From Candidatus Bipolaricaulota bacterium (GTDB lineage Bacteria > Bipolaricaulota > Bipolaricaulia > RBG-16-55-9), in NCBI GenBank assembly GCA_015487455.1, contig WFPR01000119.1:1-8703 (forward strand): 8,703 bases of DNA, in the 5' to 3' direction. Within the stretch, counting starts at the first letter, position 1; the number at the start of each line of letters is the position of its first letter. The notes beneath the pieces were generated by a model. The model did not search any database, was not told where the DNA came from, and saw only the letters and a list, made by a program, of their open reading frames with translations. The translations under genes and the position numbers were made by a program. This document shows positions 5,601 to 8,703 of the stretch, one piece after another.

Positions 5601-7236
5601 TATTGAAGATTTGGCCCAGCTCATCTACGACTTGAGGCAGGCCAACCCCGACGCGGAGGTCCACGTCAAGCTCGTCTCGCGGGTGGGCGTCGGCACGGTC
5701 GCGGCGGGGGTGGCCAAGGCCGGGGCCGACGCCATCCTCATCGCGGGCGACTCCGGCGGGACGGGCGCCTCCCCCAAGACGTCGATCAAGCACGCGGGGC
5801 TGCCCTGGGAGCTGGGCCTGGCCGAGGCCCAGCGGGTGCTGCGGGAGCAGGGGCTCCGCTCGCGGGTCAAGCTGCGGGTCGACGGCGGCCTGCGCACCGG
5901 CCACGACGTGCTCGTCGCCGCGCTGCTGGGCGCGGAGGAGTTCGGCTTCGGGACCGCGCTGCTGATCTCACTGGGCTGCGTCATGCTGCGGAAGTGCCAC
6001 TGCAACACGTGCTCCGTCGGCGTGGCCACCCAAGATCCCCGACTGCGAAGGCGCTTCCGGGGAAAGCCCGAGCACGTGATGAACTATCTGCGCTTCGTGG
6101 CGGAGGAGGTGCGGGCGCTGCTGGCGCGGCTGGGGCTGCGCTCGCTCGACGAGGCGGTCGGGCGCACGGACCTGCTGAAGCCCCGGGCGCTCCGCCCTAA
6201 AGAGCATCGGAAGGCGGCCAAGCTCGACGTCTCCAAGCTGCTGGAGCGGCCCGAGGGGCGGGACGCGCCGCGGCGCGTCCGTCCGCAGCCCCGGCGCGGC
6301 TACGTCCACCCGCTCGACCAACAGCTGCTGGAGCGGACGCGGCCCGCGCTCGAGCGCGGCCGGCCCGTCCGCCTCTCGCTCCGCGTCACGAACCACGACC
6401 GGGCGTTCGGAACGCGGCTGAGCGGCGAGGTCGTGCGCAGGCACCCCCGCGGCCTGCCCGACCACACCCTTTATGTGAAGGTCGAGGGGACGGCGGGCCA
6501 GAGCTTCGGGGCGTTCCTGGCCCAGGGGATCACCCTGCACCTCGTCGGCGAGGCGAACGACTACGTGGGGAAGGGGCTCTCGGGCGGCAAGATCGTGGTG
6601 CAGGCGCCGCCCGGGGCGGCCTATGACCCCGAGCGGAGCGTCGCGATCGGGAACGTCGCGCTCTACGGCGCGACGGCGGGCGAGCTGTACGTTCAGGGGC
6701 GGGCGGGCGAGCGCTTCGCCGTCCGCAACTCGGGGGCCTACGCCGTGGTCGAGGGCGTCGGCGACCACGGCTGCGAGTACATGACCGGCGGCGTCGTCGT
6801 GGTGCTGGGGCCCATCGGGAAGAACTTCGGCGCCGGGATGAGCGGCGGCGAGGCGTACCTGCTCGACGCCGAGGGCGTGGACGTGTTCAAAGCGCTCGGG
6901 CGGCAGCGCCTTCGCCTCGAGCCCGTCCGCGACGGGCGGGACGTCGCGCTGGTGCGCCGCCTGCTCGAGAACCATTGGGCCTACACCCGCAGCCCCAAGG
7001 CCGAGCGGCTGCTCGACGACTGGGCGCGCACCCTAGAGCGCCTCTGGAAGGTCGTGCCCCCCGACTACGACGCGGCCCTCAAGCGCTACCGCGAGAAGGG
7101 CGTGGACCTGAGGCCGCCGCTCCCGCCGGGGGCTCCCGCGCCGCTGCGGACGCGCGGCCCCGTCGTCTCCTCTGCTCTCGATTCGCAACCCGCGTCGGGG
7201 GCGGAGCTCGAGCCGGAGCTGGTTCACGAGGGGTGA
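2626..7236 (+). CDS. gltB: Glutamate synthase (GOGAT) large/alpha subunit
   Basis: A 1536-residue cytoplasmic iron-sulfur flavoenzyme subunit, near the usual length. With GltD it converts glutamine + 2-oxoglutarate to two glutamates using NAD(P)H. GTG start; an upstream in-frame stop excludes a longer protein. Domains in order: class II glutaminase with nucleophile Cys20 (exposed by removing a propeptide of about 19 residues), Arg50 in EHRGA, HNGEINTLRGN (245-255), QSDT (286-289) and LDRNGFRPAR (360-369); an acidic linker (451-469); the central domain (FAQVTNPPID near 531, HHHLIRKG 648-655); the FMN synthase domain (SMSYG 878-882, GEGGE 906-910, then QGAKPGEGGQLPGHK and GGTGASPKTSIKHAG); the [3Fe-4S] cysteines 1118, 1124 and 1129, with an extra Cys1126; and the C-terminal GXGXG beta-helix (LSGGK 1318-1322). 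A proline/acidic tail of about 44 residues (1493-1536) follows. A perfect 20-bp palindrome lies in the codons for 1213-1218. gltD follows after 8 nt. Confidence 0.97.
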   Translation: MELGQLGRQAPLWERARASCGVGLIVDLRGRRSRGLVEDALVLLENLEHRGARGAEENTGDGAGLLIQKPHEFFRAVVPELRAFGEDEYGVGQLFLPKTEARRERLKARIERLVGRRGFRAIAWRPVPTDAEGAGLGETARASEPWIEQLFVAPLEPLAPDELDLRLYTLRRAVEKATRPDVYVCTLSRRVTVYKGLLTNPQLRLYYPDLSDPRVRSSMALVHARFSTNTLGSWPLAQPMRLLAHNGEINTLRGNLNGVRAREADLRHPKLYEDWDVIKPVTHEDQSDTAVLDNVVELLVHAGRSLPQALRMLIPAAHRHDPWLSPEARAWYEYHELIVEPWDGPAFVAFTDGHWAGALLDRNGFRPARYALTRERLIVSSEAGVLPLSPREVVEKGRLRPGQMLLYDPEARKVLSEPELEERLGMRRKRYARWLRGRVDLAPLVKAQRASDRDGREAQRPDSDGDEEGLAARQRAFGYTRESVERLLLPMAEDGKDPVGAMGDDAPPPALSRQPKTLFHYFKQSFAQVTNPPIDYLREGLVTSLDSFLGPKGNLLTEGPEHAKRLRLASPVLRPPELDALKAQGRFPVRELDLTFPRSQRLEGAVEALLEGAERAVLEGAQLLVLTDRSVSKERLAIPSLLATAGVHHHLIRKGLRARASLVVESGEPHLVHHLCVLLGYGADAVCPYLAYETLRALVPPDAYAEAEKRYVHALEDGLLKVMAKMGISVLESYKGAQLFDALGLGPRLIEKFFPGTASPLGGLELEDVERELRERHARAFGPQAPEALPLEAGGDLYWRRDGEAHLWTPETIGTLQWAARTANPRAYKMFSELCRRQLQELQALRGLLELNTERAKPIPLDRVEPVEAIVKRFFASSMSYGALSPEAHETLAIAMNKLGAVASSGEGGEPEERYGTVAACKNRQVASGRFGVTVRYLRTAWQLEIKMAQGAKPGEGGQLPGHKVNEEIARVRHTVPGVELISPPPHHDIYSIEDLAQLIYDLRQANPDAEVHVKLVSRVGVGTVAAGVAKAGADAILIAGDSGGTGASPKTSIKHAGLPWELGLAEAQRVLREQGLRSRVKLRVDGGLRTGHDVLVAALLGAEEFGFGTALLISLGCVMLRKCHCNTCSVGVATQDPRLRRRFRGKPEHVMNYLRFVAEEVRALLARLGLRSLDEAVGRTDLLKPRALRPKEHRKAAKLDVSKLLERPEGRDAPRRVRPQPRRGYVHPLDQQLLERTRPALERGRPVRLSLRVTNHDRAFGTRLSGEVVRRHPRGLPDHTLYVKVEGTAGQSFGAFLAQGITLHLVGEANDYVGKGLSGGKIVVQAPPGAAYDPERSVAIGNVALYGATAGELYVQGRAGERFAVRNSGAYAVVEGVGDHGCEYMTGGVVVVLGPIGKNFGAGMSGGEAYLLDAEGVDVFKALGRQRLRLEPVRDGRDVALVRRLLENHWAYTRSPKAERLLDDWARTLERLWKVVPPDYDAALKRYREKGVDLRPPLPPGAPAPLRTRGPVVSSALDSQPASGAELEPELVHEG
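6261..6280. repeat. Perfect 20-bp palindrome inside gltB
   Basis: GGACGCGCCGCGGCGCGTCC is identical to its own reverse complement over all 20 bases; symmetry ends at 6260/6281 (G opposite G). It falls in the codons for residues 1213-1218 (DAPRRV), a low-conservation linker between the FMN synthase domain and the GXGXG domain. No loop is present, so as RNA it would need to open its centre to form a hairpin. Function unknown; chance is possible but not likely in a window of this size. Confidence 0.85.
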
Positions 7237-7244
7237 CGGGAACC

Positions 7245-8702
7245 ATGCCGAGCGAGAACCACCCCGGGGGCTTTTTGGAGCGAGCCCGTCAGGAGCTGAA
7301 GAAGCGCCCGCCCGACGAGCGGGTGCGCGACTTCTTGGAAATTTACGCGCCCCGCTGGGCCCGGGCGCACCTGGAGGCGCAGGGTCGCCGCTGCATGGAC
7401 TGCGGCGTCCCCGTCTGCATGGGCGGCTGCCCCCTCGGAAATCTCATCCCGGAGTGGAACGACTTGGTGAGCAAGGGCCGCTGGCGCGAGGCCTACGCGC
7501 GCCTGGAGGCCACGAACAACTTCCCCGAGTTCACGGGCTACACCTGCCCGGCGCCCTGCGAGGACGCCTGCGTGCTCGCGATCAACGACGGCCCCGTCAC
7601 CATCAAAGATATTGAGAGGGCGCTCAGCGACCTCGCCTGGGCCGAGGGCTGGGTCAGGCCCAGGCGCCCCCGGCGGGAGACGGGCTACAAGATCGCGGTC
7701 GTGGGGAGCGGCCCGGCGGGGCTGGCCTGCGCCCAGCAGCTCCGCCGGGTGGGCCACGCCGTAACGGTCTTCGAGCGGGACGACGAGCCCGGCGGCTTAA
7801 TGCTCTACGGCATCCCCGACTTCAAGTTCGCCAAGTGGCGCGTGAGGAGGCGCCTCGAGCAGCTCGCGGCCGAAGGTGTTCAGTTCCGCTGCCGCACGGC
7901 CGTGGGGCGCGACGTCCCGCTGGAAGCGCTGTTGGAGCGCTTTGACGTCGTGTGCCTGGCGGTCGGGGCGCAGAAGCCCCGCGACGTTCAGCTGCCGGGC
8001 CGGGAGCTTCAGGGCATCGTGTTCGCGATGCCCTACTTGACGCACGAGAACCGGCGCCAGGCGGGGAAGCTCGCCCGGCCCGACGAGGCGCTGTGGGCCG
8101 AGGGCAAGCGGGTCGTGGTGCTGGGCGGCGGGGACACGGGGGCCGACTGCGTGGCCACGGCGCTGCGCCAGGGCGCCAAAGAAGTCGTGCAGATCAGCAT
8201 CCGCGAGAAGCCGCCCGTCGAGCGCCCGCCCGACAACCCCTGGCCGTATTTGCCCAAGGTGTACCGCAAGACGTACGCCGTCGAGGAGGGGGCCGTCGAG
8301 GAGTTCGGGGTGGACACGGTCGCGTTTTTAGATCGAGATGGCGACGGGTGGGTCGACGCGCTGGAGGCCGAGCGGGTCCGCTGGACCTACAACGCGCGGG
8401 GGCGGCGCGTCAGCAAGCGGGTGCTCGAGCGAGGGCTGATCATCCCGGCGGATCTGGTGATCATCGCGGCGGGCTTCCTCGGCCCCGACGCGGAAGCGCT
8501 CGAGCGCGAGGGCGTGGCCCTCACCCCCGAGGGCGTCATCCAGACGGATGACGGGATGAAGACGACGCGGGAGCGGGTGTTCGCCTGCGGGGACGCCCGC
8601 TTGGGCGCCTCGCTGGTCGTCTGGGCGATCGCCGAGGGGCGGGAGGCCGCCCGCCGGATCGACCAAATGCTGAGGGGGAAGACGGAGCTGCCCCCCAGCG
8701 GC
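7245..8702 (+). CDS. gltD: Glutamate synthase small/beta subunit, 3' end cut by the window
   Basis: This frame is open from ATG 7245 to the window end (486 codons seen). Known GltD proteins are about 480-490 residues, so only the last few codons and the stop are missing. GltD takes hydride from NAD(P)H onto FAD and passes electrons through iron-sulfur clusters to GltB. Seen: GFLERARQE at the start; N-terminal cluster cysteines C50, C53, C58, C62 (CMDCGVPVCMGGCPLGN) and C101, C105, C109 (CPAPCEDAC); TNNFPEFTG (90-98); the FAD-binding GSGPAG (154-159); the NAD(P)-binding GGGDTG (294-299); DNPWPY, typical of GltD; and the C-terminal FAD motif ACGDARLGASLVVWAIAEGR from about 447. AGGGGTGA (7229-7236) is the ribosome binding site and covers the gltB stop, so translation is likely coupled. 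Odd: residues 363-374 match the EF-hand loop consensus. Lone paralogues exist, but adjacency to gltB makes GltD secure. Confidence 0.96.
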   Translation, partial: MPSENHPGGFLERARQELKKRPPDERVRDFLEIYAPRWARAHLEAQGRRCMDCGVPVCMGGCPLGNLIPEWNDLVSKGRWREAYARLEATNNFPEFTGYTCPAPCEDACVLAINDGPVTIKDIERALSDLAWAEGWVRPRRPRRETGYKIAVVGSGPAGLACAQQLRRVGHAVTVFERDDEPGGLMLYGIPDFKFAKWRVRRRLEQLAAEGVQFRCRTAVGRDVPLEALLERFDVVCLAVGAQKPRDVQLPGRELQGIVFAMPYLTHENRRQAGKLARPDEALWAEGKRVVVLGGGDTGADCVATALRQGAKEVVQISIREKPPVERPPDNPWPYLPKVYRKTYAVEEGAVEEFGVDTVAFLDRDGDGWVDALEAERVRWTYNARGRRVSKRVLERGLIIPADLVIIAAGFLGPDAEALEREGVALTPEGVIQTDDGMKTTRERVFACGDARLGASLVVWAIAEGREAARRIDQMLRGKTELPPSG

Positions 8703-8703
8703 C

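Noticed and set aside
5968..6975. 335-codon open frame on the minus strand inside gltB
   Set aside because: Antisense shadow of a confidently identified gltB; such frames are expected in GC-rich DNA, and the translation shows no recognisable domain.

Overview
The window is very GC-rich (about 70% by eye), almost fully coding and all on the + strand. It reads as ordinary bacterial chromosome: Shine-Dalgarno-led genes, a sigma70-type consensus promoter, and a separate GltB/GltD pair. The phylum cannot be fixed from this sequence. I see no mobile element, CRISPR array, tRNA or rRNA.

Layout. (1) 2-634: the 3' two-thirds of an NAD-type beta-decarboxylating dehydrogenase (isocitrate / 3-isopropylmalate / homoisocitrate dehydrogenase family), cut by the window start. 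(2) 651-2291: a complete citramalate synthase, cimA, 16 nt downstream and very probably co-transcribed. (3) 2292-2625: a 334-bp intergenic region. A near-perfect extended -10 sigma70 promoter overlaps the cimA stop codon. It is followed by a leader of about 300 nt with a strong GC hairpin, an anti-Shine-Dalgarno-like segment and a doubtful 52-codon upstream ORF. (4) 2626-7236: a complete glutamate synthase large subunit, gltB, with a GTG start. (5) 7245-8702: the small subunit gltD, essentially complete but with its stop beyond the window end.

How the genes fit together. CimA opens the pyruvate route to isoleucine (acetyl-CoA + pyruvate to citramalate). That route needs a LeuB-type dehydrogenase, which the first gene could supply. 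If the first gene is instead an isocitrate dehydrogenase, it makes 2-oxoglutarate, the co-substrate of glutamate synthase. GltBD turns glutamine + 2-oxoglutarate into two glutamates, the amino donor for branched-chain amino acids. The window is therefore a carbon/nitrogen amino-acid biosynthesis cluster in two transcription units: dehydrogenase-cimA, and gltBD from its own promoter.

I found no new multi-gene system. The points most worth a second look are the gltB leader (promoter on the stop codon; a 16S-tail-like segment able to pair with the gltB ribosome binding site), a perfect 20-bp palindrome inside gltB, an extra cysteine in the GltB iron-sulfur loop, and an exact EF-hand-consensus loop in GltD.
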